From Geosiphon pyriformis (Eukaryota > Glomeromycota > Glomeromycetes > Archaeosporales > Geosiphonaceae): a stretch of 64,000 nucleotides of DNA. Position 1 is the stretch's first letter. Each line of letters opens with the position of its first letter. Where the stretch lies: assembly GCA_016748015.1 (NCBI GenBank), contig JAAOMT010000586.1:372001-436000 (forward strand), given 5' to 3'. Shown here piece after piece: positions 34,025 through 46,390 of this stretch. A program made the translations under genes and the position numbers. The notes under the pieces are model-generated. The model did no database searches. It was not told the origin of the DNA and saw only the letters and a program-made list of their open reading frames with translations.

Positions 34025-34297
34025 GAAACTCAAGAACTTAAAATCTTATACCAAGGACAATATACCATAGTACCTGCAACCTGTGGTATCTTTAACAAAC
34101 AATCAGAAAAAGCTCCAGTATTTGAATTTGAAGAGGAGAAAGAAATGCCACTTACTGAAACCTACATGGCTCTTGAATCAACATCCAATTGGACTGAGGA
34201 AACAGAACAAGAGATTTTTGAAGAATCAAGGGAATGAAAAAAAGTTAGATATTCTACACCAGAACCACAGAAACAACCACCCTATATTCCACTCAAA

Positions 34298-34890
34298 TGC
34301 AAAGATTGCAACAAAAAACTTTTATCAATAGGAGCATGTATTTCTCTAGAAGAGGAATATGAAATTTGTACCTGTTACTTTTGCAAAGCATGCCATAGAG
34401 AACGATTTGAATCTCCAAAAAGAAGTGGAAAATGGGACAACACACCTTGCCTTACATGTGAAGAAATACTACCAGAAGAATGCAATTGGATTGACATAGC
34501 AATGAGAGGAGGAGTATGTGATCAAACCTGTCAATATGCTCTATCAATTTCAGAAAAAGTCAGAAGAGGAACACCATTTGATGCAGCATACAACAGTACT
34601 TTCAATAAATTTTACCACTACTCTCATGATGCTAAAATGATTTTTGACTTAGCAATGGCATTGATCAATGGAGCCACCCAAGAAGATGTCCACCAAATAA
34701 AAGAAGCTGAATATATTGAGTATACCATGGAATTAGCTGAATTTGATTATGAAGATGAAGTAGAAACCTACCACCAAATTGCAAGCCACACATATCTGAC
34801 CAAAGAAGCTCAAATTCAACAATTAGAGCAAATGAACATTCAATTGTGTGAAGAATGTGTCATGCCTTGTAATGACCAATGGTGTTTAGA
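34298..34890 (+). pseudogene. Cysteine-rich domain between protease and dUTPase
   Basis: A segment of about 200 residues has two Cys clusters. The first (34298-34483) has CKDC, CTCYFCKACH, CLTCEEIL and EEC. The second (34845-34890) has LCEECVMPC and CLEC. The CxxC pairs suggest structural zinc binding, perhaps treble-clef-like. I recognise no named family. It lies in the same frame as the flanking protease and dUTPase, so it is part of the polyprotein. Role unknown. Confidence 0.6.
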
Positions 34891-35019
34891 ATGTTATGCT
34901 CTTAGCATTCCTCTGCCAAATGGGAATGATGAAAATGAAATCGAATTTGGAGTATCTGAACTAGTAGAAGAACTACCAACCACTCCCATCTATCTTCTTG
35001 AAAAGCAACCACCTCTACA

Positions 35020-35455
35020 ACTTAAATATTTTGACAACCATGGCCAAGGAATCAGACCAGAAAAAGCACACGAAATTGATGCTGGATATGACTTAAGATA
35101 CCCAGGAAAAGATACTTTGATTCTCCAACCAAAGTCTTTGACAAAAATCAATCTAAAAATTGCTTTTGAAATTCCACCAGAAGCAATGGTTCAAATTGCC
35201 TCCAGATTATCATTGGCAAGCAAAGGAATTAATATTAGAGAAGGAGTTATAGATGCAGGATACACTGGAGACATTATCATCATGTTACAGAATAAGACAG
35301 ACAAACCATTCAAAATTGAACATGCTGAAAAAATTGCTCAAGCAATTTACTTACCCTTAATCAACATTTCAGGTTTACAATCAGTAAACAACAGAGAACA
35401 ATTGGGAAAAAGTGAAAGAGGAACTCAAGATTTCGGTTCAACTGGACAATTTACA
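35020..35455 (+). pseudogene. Trimeric-type dUTPase domain in Gypsy Pol
   Basis: All five dUTPase motifs are visible in order: AGYDL; ASRLSLASKGI; GVIDAGYTGDI; EKIAQAI; and RGTQDFGSTG. Motif 3 holds the catalytic Asp/Tyr pair and motif 5 the P-loop-like C-terminal arm. The domain sits between protease and RT. It hydrolyses dUTP to dUMP, in retroviruses limiting uracil in cDNA. The frame is open for 391 codons (34502-35677), the longest intact stretch of the element, ending in TGA. Confidence 0.88.
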
Positions 35456-35999
35456 GTTCCAGTAAACATAGCTCTTAATACACAAAATGAATCTCACCAG
35501 ATTCTTCAACTTCCTCAACCAATTACCATTTCACTTTTTGGAGAACATCATGAAATTTACACTTGCTCAAAACCCACTACTACCCAACAAATCTTTGAAT
35601 CAAATGAACAAATTTGTTTGAAGCATGAAATATCAATTCCAAACGTTTATATTCCCAAAGGAATGAAAAAATTTTGAGTTACATTCTACAACCCCAATAA
35701 TTACCCTATTGTCTTATTAAACAAATTAGAAATTGGAATCATACACAGCAATATCTTTCAAAATGAAAACCCTCAAATTGTCTCTAATTTCATCAAAATT
35801 GTAAAGCACACTCTACTCCCAAATCCAAATATCATTTTCACTACTAAAAACTACCACTTGTTGGAAGAAAAACTCTCTTGAATCAATATGGGTTCTTTAG
35901 AACCTCAACAACAAAGACAATTGAAACAATTGATAGCTGAATTTGCAGATATATTTGCAAAAGACAACAATGACTTGGAAAAAACAAACATTGTTTAAC

Positions 36000-37152
36000 A
36001 TTAAATCCATATAGGAGATGCTCCACCAAAACGTCAACAAGCCTATTGAGTGCCACCTGCCAGCCACCAATTCATCAGAGAAGAGGTCCAAAGAATGCTC
36101 AATAATAGATTGATTCAACTATCAAGAAGTCTTTGGGCCTCACCAGTAGTTTTAGTTAAAAAAAAAATGGAAAAATCAGATTCTGTGTTAATTATAGACA
36201 ACTGAATAGTGTTATAATTGGAAATGTCTACTCTCTTCCAAGAATTAATGACATGCTAGATGCTCTAGGAAAAGCCAAGTTCTTCTCAACTTTAAACTTG
36301 AAAAGTGGATACTGGCAAGTCAAAATGGACCCAAAAGACTGACCCAAAACAGCATTCACCACCCAAGGAGGAAACTATGAGTTCAATGTTATGTTTTTTG
36401 AACTCTGCAATGCACCAGCAACATTCCAATAACTTATGGATGTTGTATATAAAAGACTCTTATGGCAATCAGTAGTTGTTTACCTTGATAACACTGATGT
36501 GTACTCACCAAGCTTTGAAGCCTATCTTATTCATCTGTGAGAAGTTTTTTAATGACTACGGAAAGCAGGATTAAAGTTGAATATTGAGAAATGTCACTTT
36601 GGAAAAACAAGCTTAATCTTTCTTGGACACATGGTTAGCAAAGATGGAATCAAACCAAACCCTGGAACAATTAGTGCTGTCAAAAACTTCCAAACCCCAA
36701 AAAATACTACAGAGCTATGAGGATTTGTAGGATTAGCCTTCTATTATCGAAAATTCATCAAAGGATTCTCAGAAATTGCCAAATCACTCAATTATCTCAC
36801 CAATAAAAATGTGTCATACAAATGGACTGAAGAACAACAAAAAGCATTTGAAACCCTCAAAACAAAGCTGACAACAGCCCCAGTTCTTGCTTACTCAGAC
36901 TTCAACAAACGATTTCAACTAGCCACTAATGTTTCACACATAGCATTTGGTGCCATCTTATCACAAATAGATGAAAAGGGGCAAGAACAAGTCATCACTT
37001 ATGCTAGTAGAACACTCAAACCAACAGAACTAAAATATGGTTCAACTAAATTAGAAGCTGTTGCAGTTATTTGGGCTCTTAAACATTTTCAACAATATTT
37101 GAAGAATAAAAAAGAATTTGACATAATAACAGACAACATTGGCCTCAAATGA
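36000..37152 (+). pseudogene. Reverse transcriptase and RNase H
   Basis: RT landmarks: SHQFIREEVQRML, LWASPVVLVKKK, then after the frameshift RFCVNYRQLN, FFSTLNLKSGYWQVKM, NYEFNVMFFELCNAPATFQ, YLDN (usual YLDD; second catalytic Asp is Asn), AGLKLNIEKCHFGK and FLGHMVSKDGI. RNase H follows at 36811: WTEEQQKAFETLK, YSDFNKRFQLATN (the first catalytic Asp would be in this strand), YASRTLKPTELKY, TKLEAVAVIWALKHF and FDIITDN. Stops replace Arg, Gln and Trp codons. RT is dead as written because of YLDN and the stops. Confidence 0.83.
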
Positions 37153-37559
37153 CTCAATAAAAAGAAAACTGAACAAAGTACCAAACAGTCTTGATGGAAT
37201 AACTTCCTAGCAGACTACAGATATATTGTACACCACAAACCAAGAAAACTACATACCAATGTTAATAGCCTCTCAAAAATGAGACAAGATTAATACCAAC
37301 AACAATTCCACCACAACTTACCAATCTACCAACAAAATAACCAAACAAGAATGGATTTCAGAAATTACAGCAATCTTAAAAATTATTTGGAGACTCTTAC
37401 CATGCCAGAAAACTGGTCTCTAAGTGAAAAACACTGCTTACAACACCAATCAAAACAATATTTCATACACCAGAACAAAATTTATCATAAAAATCACAAA
37501 AAACCAAACTAGTCACTCAGATTAGTACAAAAGAATGAAAAAGAAACAATTTTATACAA

Positions 37560-38470
37560 CATGCACACAGATCCGTCTTCAGCACACTTTAGAAAAGAAG
37601 GAACAATTCAAAGAACCCTTGAACATTATTTTTGGCCTCACATGCAAAAAGACATTTGACAATATGTAGAATTTTGTGATAGCTGTTAAAGAAGAAGAGG
37701 AACTCGCCTTACAGAACCTTTAAATTTAATTAAAGTTGGACAACCTTTTGACAGAGTTGGAATTGATTTAGTCAGATCATTACCTATCACAACCCAAGGA
37801 AATCATTATATTGCAGTTGCAGTGAATTATCTTACCAAATGGCCTAAAGCTAGAGCCATCCAAAGAGCAGATGCAAAATTAGTAGCAAATTTCATCTATG
37901 AAGACATTATCTGTAGACATAGATGTCCAATTGAACTCTTATCTGATCAAGGAACACATTTTGTGAACAACTTGATACAAGAAATTTGTGAACGGTTCAA
38001 TGTCAAAAGACTTCTATCATCACCTTATCACCCTCAAACAAATGGACTTGTAAAATGTTTCAATAGAACATTGTGTGAATCTCTAGCCAAAGTCTCAACA
38101 GACTTTGAGCAGAAATGGGATATCTTTATTCCATCAGTGTTACTAACATACAAAACACTAAAACAAGATACTATAAAACACACACTATTTGATCTTACTT
38201 ATGGAAGAACAGCAACATTACCAATTAATTTCACAGTGGAAACATATCCAGTGCAACCAATCAATAAAGAAAACTTTCAAAAGACACTCCAAAGAAGAGC
38301 CTACACTCTTCTTAGTACACTGGAAGGAAAAAAAAGAATAGCAGCAACTTATATTGAACATTCCCAAGCTCAACAAAAAGAAAGACATGACAACAAATTA
38401 CCACCTATTACCAACGAATTTAAAGTTGGAAATAAAGTTCTCTTACACAGAACTAAGACTGAAAAACAAT
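37560..38470 (+). pseudogene. Integrase
   Basis: The zinc-binding region has HTDPSSAHFRKEG, EHYFWPHM and CDSC (HHCC pattern). The catalytic core has GIDLVRSLP (first Asp), LLSDQGTHFVNNLI (second Asp) and NGLVKCFNRTL. In this last motif the usual Glu of the DDE triad is Lys, and Arg is Cys; both are single G-to-A or C-to-T changes. The 216-codon frame 37822-38472 is otherwise uninterrupted. The C-terminal domain (FKVGNKVLLHRTKTEKQ to KWNRPFYIHKILGNRSYKL) resembles the GPY/F module. It would join cDNA to host DNA; this copy should not. Confidence 0.85.
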
Positions 38471-38878
38471 AGAGTGAGAAATTTGAAAACAAATGGAATA
38501 GACCATTTTATATTCACAAAATTCTAGGCAATAGATCATATAAGTTAAGACTTGATGACAAAATATTAACAAAAGTTGCACATGGAGACAGATTGAAACA
38601 CTATTATTCCAGAAACAATCCTGAACCATTAATTCCACAAATTGGTACACATTCCCTTTTAATTAATCCTGAAGATATTCCCCAAAATTTAGAACCAATA
38701 ATTATAATAGAACAACAACCAAACTTGAACACTTAAATTTTACAATAATTCTCTAATAAAAACACAAAGACAAAAATAGTAAATAATTACAAAACACCCA
38801 AACCCAAAAACAAATAAAAACTCCATATCCAAAAATAATTTTTTTTATTCTCTTTTTTCATAATTAGTTAATTTTATC

Positions 38879-39415
38879 ATGATTATTCTTCCAAACATTC
38901 AACAAATATCCCAAAAATTAATGTTAGTCTTGAAAACACTCCCTAACTTATCTATAACAATTAATAAAAGTCAAATTAATTACATTCAGAAAAAAACCAC
39001 AGCCCCAGTAGCAAATTATTTACAGAACTATCACCTCTATAGAAAAAAACAAGAAGTTACTCTGAGAATAGATTACCAAGATTTTTGAAGCAAACACTAA
39101 AAGAAAATTTTAATTGTCTCTATTGACATTTCACCAAATGCTACAATGCAACAAAAACTTCTACTACTTCTCAATGAACAGAACAATAAACACACCCCTA
39201 TTTATAAATACTTTCACATTGGAAAAACACTTTATGAACAAAAACTGGAACTTGAAGCAACAAATCTCACTCCTGAAGCTATACAAAAACAAATCCACAA
39301 TGAATTCAAAACAGCAGCTGGACCAACAAACATTTGCTACAAACTTAGAACAGCTCTTAGACTCTATGACTTGTTTAATACTTGTGAAAATGTTCTACAA
39401 AATCCAATACTATAA
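38879..39415 (+). pseudogene. Extra 3' ORF between integrase and 3' LTR, unknown function
   Basis: An ATG at 38879 opens a frame of about 179 codons to TAA/stop 39415, with only a TGA near 39086 and a TAA near 39098, each one transition away from a sense codon. The N-terminal part reads MIILPNIQQISQKLMLVLKT; the C-terminal part reads TLYEQKLELEATNLTPEAIQ and a leucine-rich end. It looks helical and soluble: no signal peptide or membrane segment is visible, so it is not env-like. The frame differs from pol, and about 140 bp separate it from the Pol stop. It is followed by 130 bp leading to the polypurine tract. I recognise no family. Confidence 0.6.
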
Positions 39416-39548
39416 CTAATAAAAATCCAATACATTAACAAATTCACAGAACTGAAATTTCAACAATTTTCAGACCAGATTACTTCAATTATTTTAGATC
39501 ACTATCTCAATATTACAGATAGTGCTTGGACTTCGACAGAGCTCAGTC

Positions 39549-39563
39549 TTGAGGAGGAGATTA
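39549..39563 (+). promoter_or_regulatory. Polypurine tract
   Basis: CTTGAGGAGGAGATTA ends exactly at the 3' LTR start (39564). The purine run GAGGAGGAGA is the expected plus-strand primer. Confidence 0.8.
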
Positions 39564-40534
39564 TGTTACCAGTAGAATTTTAGCTATTAATTAGCATGAA
39601 ATTACTCTTATAATTCCTATAATTAATTAGTATATTAATATCATTTCAAATTATCATTTATTATTTAATTAATTATCACATATCACAATTCAATTAAAAT
39701 AATCTAATTAGTATAACAGAAAGTAGGATGATCAAATTACACAATACCCTGAACTTTGTAACATTCAAAAATTTGCCGAAATTTACAGAAATTCGCTGAA
39801 ATTATGAATAGTTCACCCAAATTAATCAATAGTTCAGCGAAATAACTTGTAGTTCATCAAAATGTATCTTTAATTTGCCAAAATTTGAGCAAAGAGAAAA
39901 AGTGCAAGTTTATAGACTAGTACTACAACAAGTTGTATAAAAGAAGAGCTTTTCTCTTCTGGAAAATGTATCTTACTTTAGATTTATCTCTTAAAACCGT
40001 TCTTATATACACAAAAAAAAATAAATATCAAATAATTTGAAAAAACCAAATTTTTTAATTATTGTACTTGTAAATCCCCAAAACCCAACTAACATTTCGA
40101 AATTGATTAGCTACCAATTTCAGTAAACTGTTAATGACTTCAGGCCTGGATAGAAAACGTTTTTCTTGACAAAATTCTATTTCTTTTATATTTCTTTTAT
40201 TTTTCTTTTATTTTTTTATTACAATCATTAGAGTAGTCTACAGACGAGATTTCTGTAGAAGAGTTGATTTTCACAGCAAAGTAACTACATATTTTTAGTA
40301 AGCTTCCAGATAAGCAATTCCTGGGAAAGAGTTGACGTTTACTACAACATAACTACATAAAGTAACTGGCAAGGAAAAGGCCATTCTACTTATAAGCCCA
40401 GCAATTCAAATTATAGGAGATAATCTGAAGATAAATTCAGTTATTGGAGGTTCAACTACTTCCTGAAAACGTAAATTCACAGCAAATCAACATTACCAAC
40501 ATTTAAGAAAAGAGACCAAAAACCCCCAGTAACA
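39564..40534 (+). repeat. 3' LTR of the Gypsy element
   Basis: 971 bp, beginning TGTTACCAGTAG and ending CCCCAGTAACA. It matches the 5' LTR almost throughout, with one extra 20-bp box unit at 39793 and scattered transitions. The next bases, TTAT, are the duplicated target. Confidence 0.95.
39773..39885 (+). promoter_or_regulatory. Six-box phased array in 3' LTR U3
   Basis: Boxes start at 39773 (TTTGCCGAAAT), 39793 (TTCGCTGAAAT), 39813 (TTCACCCAAAT) and then TTCAGCGAAAT, TTCATCAAAAT and TTTGCCAAAAT. That is one unit more than the 5' LTR, at the same 20-21 bp spacing, so units are gained or lost as blocks without breaking the phase. Confidence 0.7.
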
Positions 40535-41334
40535 TTATGCACTGACTGAAAAACAGCCTTAACATAAACCAATTTGATCTTAAAAGTAGCACCAGACACC
40601 AGAATGGAGGCCACTCATCCAGCATACTTTTGACAACTAATAATAGTTTCCCAGACACTACCAAAAATAGCACCAGAAACTGGAAAAGGAGATGATTCAG
40701 TTTCCATTTGATCAACCCAGTTCTTAAAAACAGGTGACCCAACAGAAGGAGATTGTTTTGCTTCTAGAACCAGCAAAGATCTGCTGAAAGACACCACATT
40801 TGGCAATACAGCCAGTGGTTGATCTTGGCTCATCTTGGATGACATGCCAGATGATGCTATGGAAATCTCATCTAAGATCTCATTGGGAACCACAAAGAGT
40901 TTTGGTGTAACAATAGCAGAGACAAGTAACTGCCCCCACTTTTCTGAACTTTTGGTCTTTTTGATCATTTTTTTTGAAAAGATAGTGTTAACAACACCAG
41001 ATGTAAAAGCCATAGAAGAGAAGACCAGCTTGTTGACTGGTCTATTATTAAACACTTTTGGGCTCTTAGTAGAGATGGAGACAACACTGAGACTAACCTA
41101 AGTGTGTTTCTTTGAGGAAACTTTGACTGATGAAAAACCAACCAAAAATGAGGAAGTTGCTTTAATGGCTACTAAAAGCAGCTTATCACGATTACTGGGT
41201 AATGGAAAAACTTCTAAAATGTTCTGTCTAGTTGCTTCTACAACAGAAAAAGCTCCTCTGGTTGAAATTTTATTGGATATCTCAGAACAAATATTAGGTG
41301 CAGCTTTTTTATTCTTTGCTCTGGTTATGGTCAT
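40535..41334 (-). pseudogene. Element D ORF1, N-terminal half
   Basis: One frame from ATG 41334 with TAG at 41098 and TGA at 40615, both at probable Trp codons (KHT-x-VSLS; YAG-x-VAS). The protein is basic at the start (TRAKNKKAAP), then Ser/Thr/Pro-rich (VFNNRPVNKLVFSS, KKTKSSEKWGQLL, EAKQSPSVGSPVF), typical of disordered N-terminal regions of fungal LINE ORF1. The folded part begins at FKIKLVYVKAVFQSVH, split by the Gypsy element. Confidence 0.75.
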
Positions 41335-41395
41335 AAAATTAAGGAAACAAAGAGTTTTTTTTTTTCAGTTATTTTAAAGTAAAGAAAATATAACT
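40535..41395 (-). mobile_element. LINE-type element D, 5' part (ORF1 N-terminal half)
   Basis: On the minus strand an ORF1 start MTITRAKNKKAAPN (41334) leads through two stops into the Gypsy insertion point at 40538, where QSVH continues as DFLNAKSVSKD at 30679. A short 5' UTR reaches to about 41395, where homopolymers begin. Confidence 0.8.
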
Positions 41396-42283
41396 TTTTT
41401 ATTTTTTATTTAATTATAGTCATAAAATCAAAAACGTTATTATTATTATTATTATTATTTTATTTTATTATTATTAGTTATTTTATATTATTTATATTAT
41501 TGTATATTATTTTATTTATTTGTATTATTATGTATTATGTTATTTTATCATATATTAATATATATTAATTATATTTTTTGGTAATTAGTTGGTTTTTTTA
41601 TTTAAATAATATTTTTTTTTAAAATTAAATTTTTATAAAATTATACAATTTTTTTTAAAATTGTCAAATTTATATAATATTTAATAATTGTTTTTTGTGG
41701 TTTTTTAAATTAAAAATTAGTTATTTTTTTAATATTGTTATCCATAATAATAATATTTATTATATAATTTATAAATATTAATAAGTATTATTAAAAAGTT
41801 AATTATTGTTTATAAATTAATTTGTAATATAAAATAAAGTTATTTTTTTCTAAAAATTTTTTAATTTATTATGATACTTTATAATTAAATAAATAAATAA
41901 TTTGTTTTGTTTAAATATAATAATTAAATATTTAATAGTTTACCAATTTTATAAAAACAAAAATTTGGTAAAAAACTTTTCTTTTATTAATTTTTTTGCT
42001 TTTGGCTTATAAAATTAAAAATAATTAACTTTAATTGAATTTTTTTTTTTTGCTTATAGCTTAATATCAAATTATTTTTATTAATTATAATTTTAAGAAT
42101 TGTATTTAATTTTTATATTGTTTTGTATAGTTGTTGCAAAAATCAAAATTTTTTTAAAATGTTTATATTAATAATATTATAATTTATTTAGTATTTATAT
42201 ATTTGTTTAATTTTTTTTTAATAGAAACTGTATTCAATAATAATAATTGGCTTCAAATCTTGTGGTTTTAACTAAGATATTTA

Positions 42284-42329
<46 letters not shown>

Positions 42330-42620
42330 ATTAATTTGTTTAATAAAACTTTATTTGGTTTTTATGTGCTGTTTGAATAAGTATAAAAAAATTTGTAAAA
42401 AAAATAGCTTAACTATTAATTTGTTATTAAAGATTTTTGAAGTTTAAAAAAAATTTAAACTTTTATTTAAAGCCAAAAAAAGTTATTATTATTTTTTTAA
42501 ATGGCCAAAAAAACGAATTTTAATGATATCGGCATATTGTTTAATTAAAAAGATAATATTATTAAATATTATTAATCAGATAATCTTGCCAATTTTTGGT
42601 ATCTTATCGTGTAACATAAT
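41396..42620. other. AT-rich intergenic stretch with TTA microsatellites
   Basis: No gene. Trinucleotide ATT runs lie at about 41436-41461 and 42286-42328 (around 14 units), and loose TTATTTTAT repeats at 41460-41570. Composition changes sharply near 42.6 kb, where the kinase gene island begins. Confidence 0.6.
42286..42328. repeat. (TTA)n microsatellite
   Basis: About 14 perfect tandem units of TTA/ATT, about 0.5 kb upstream of the kinase gene. A length-polymorphic marker candidate. Confidence 0.85.
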
Positions 42621-42680
42621 GATTGAAATTGAGTTTGTAAACACCCCAGTTGAATATCAAATCAACTAACAATCAAAATG

Positions 42681-42686
42681 ACGCGT
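42681..42686 (+). promoter_or_regulatory. MluI cell-cycle box (ACGCGT) upstream of the Wee1 gene
   Basis: A perfect ACGCGT, flanked by AAAATG and CTTATC, lies 113 bp before the start codon. A second CGCG core (CCGCGC) is at about 42718. In yeasts ACGCGT binds MBF, which drives G1/S genes, and budding-yeast SWE1 is periodically transcribed. In a region this AT-rich such a hexamer is improbable by chance. The regulatory role is inferred. Confidence 0.5.
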
Positions 42687-42798
42687 CTTATCAAACAACT
42701 TTATTACGTTAAAATACCGCGCATTTTCACTAAATTCTTTGAAGCTGACACTTTAAACTAACCTACGACGACAAAAGAATATCAATTCCGATTACAAC

Positions 42799-44993
<2,195 letters not shown>

Positions 44994-46165
44994 GGATAAT
45001 AATTGAGGCCGAACTGTGATATTGAAAAACATTTGGCAATGAATGGGCAAGGCTTGGCTTTTATAAATATAAAGGACGATTTAGTGTAAAATAGAAAGGG
45101 ATACTCATGATCTAACTTAGATCCAATCAAAGTGACACACGAAATACTCTGTCATATGAATAGATGTGCGAAAATCTTTAATCAACTTTACGTAAAAAAT
45201 TCATCAGCATGAGTTTCCAACCCACGTCTCAATTTAACATAAGAATTCGTTTCGAGGGTTCTCTTTTCATTCATCATCTATAATTGTGAACCTGAACAGA
45301 TGACTAAGGCTCAAGAATTGGATCCAAGCCTCGACAGTCGAACAGCTAAATTTTTGATAATAGCCACATTGTGATTTTTTTTGATCTCATCGTTTTAATA
45401 TCGATTACCAACCCCGGATCAAAAACGTAATGAGCGGTAGTATTCGAAATCCGGATGTGGAGCCTCGATTTTGAAATATTGAATTATGAACGTGGATAAG
45501 CTGTCTGAAATCAGCAGGTATCTAAATAAAAGTGAAGTTTACTAGCCTGTCCGTGTTTAGGTTGCTGTTTTCAAACTTTGTCCAAACCTAATGTTACTAA
45601 GCGATAGAAGTTATTTTGATTTCACATCTTAAATAACTAAATTTTTAATTTTTAATCGTAAAAAAAACAAAAAAATTTAATTTTGAATTTTTTAAATATA
45701 ATAAAAAAATTGTTATAAAAATAAGACAATTTGTAATAATTATAATTTATAATAAATATCATATATATATATATATATATATATTATTAAAATTAGTTTT
45801 TGTAATAAAATTAAAAATTTTATTTAAATGTTTTAATTAAGTGTAATCTAACTATAACTAAGAATATATAACAGAAAATATTAAATATTAGGTATATTTC
45901 ATGTATTTTTGTAACCAACTATATAAACTTATATTAAAACTTTTTTAAATTATGTTTTCATTTTATTTAAATTTATTTAATAATTTTTATTAATAATATA
46001 TTTGTTTAACCAACTTTTAATGAGTTTTTTATTACTTTTTACAATAATACTTTGTTTTTTTTTATGAAATTATTAATTAATTAATAACTATTTTATTTAA
46101 TAGATTACTTACTTTATTATTACTTATAAAATATATTCTTTAGATTTTATTATAGTTTTTAAACA

Positions 46166-46210
<45 letters not shown>

Positions 46211-46390
46211 TTTTTTTTAATTTAAACTTTTAAAAAATAAAATCAACTTAATATTAATAGCAAATTTGTTTTTAAATTACCAAAAAACTAGTAAACTTAA
46301 TAATATTTATATTAATTATAATAAAACAAAATATAATAGTTTAAATAATAATTAAAATATATAATATAAATAACAGTTATTAAGATACTG
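44994..46390. other. Intergenic: 3' flank of the kinase gene, then AT-rich with microsatellites
   Basis: Up to about 45.6 kb composition is balanced but no coding frame is supported; the kinase 3' UTR is expected here. Beyond it, AT-rich DNA holds an (AT)n run at about 45763-45783 and an (ATA)n run at 46167-46207. Confidence 0.55.

Larger units (their letters stand above)
31676..38736 (+). pseudogene. Gag-Pol polyprotein of Gypsy element (single frame plus one poly-A frameshift)
   Basis: From ATG 31676 the same frame runs through gag, protease, Cys-rich region and dUTPase to the RT finger. At the A10 run 36158-36167 the frame shifts by one base and then stays open, apart from stops, to TAA 38734. 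About twenty in-frame stops (for example 32558, 33137, 34022, 36046, 36722, 37660) all sit where TGG, CGA, CAA or CAG is expected. Domains: gag 31676-33500; protease 33640-34020; Cys-rich 34298-34890; dUTPase 35020-35450; RT 36000-36660; RNase H 36810-37150; integrase 37560-38470. One fused Gag-Pol frame is typical of many fungal Ty3/Gypsy elements. The copy is defective. Confidence 0.88.
30680..40534 (+). mobile_element. Ty3/Gypsy LTR retrotransposon with dUTPase and 3' ORF, nearly complete
   Basis: A 9.86-kb element bounded by LTRs 30680-31627 and 39564-40534, both TGTTAC...GTAACA and differing at only a few positions plus one 20-bp repeat unit. It has a PBS at 31630, PPT at 39549-39563 and an internal coding order gag (with CCHC), protease, Cys-rich region, dUTPase, RT, RNase H, integrase (Ty3/Gypsy order) and an extra ORF before the 3' LTR. 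It interrupts ORF1 of element D, with a decayed 4-bp target duplication. It is the youngest LTR element here, yet carries about two dozen stops and a lost integrase Glu, so it is not autonomous. Confidence 0.95.

Noticed and set aside
31676-38736. TGA read as tryptophan (alternative genetic code)
   Set aside because: Many TGA codons sit at Trp positions, but TAG and TAA also replace Trp, Gln and Arg codons in the same element, and both host genes have no internal TGA. Mutational decay explains all of them.
38879-39415. Env-like envelope gene
   Set aside because: No signal peptide, membrane segment or furin-like site is visible; only its position resembles env.
46167-46207. CRISPR-like or other spaced array
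   Set aside because: It is a plain (ATA)n microsatellite, with no spacers.
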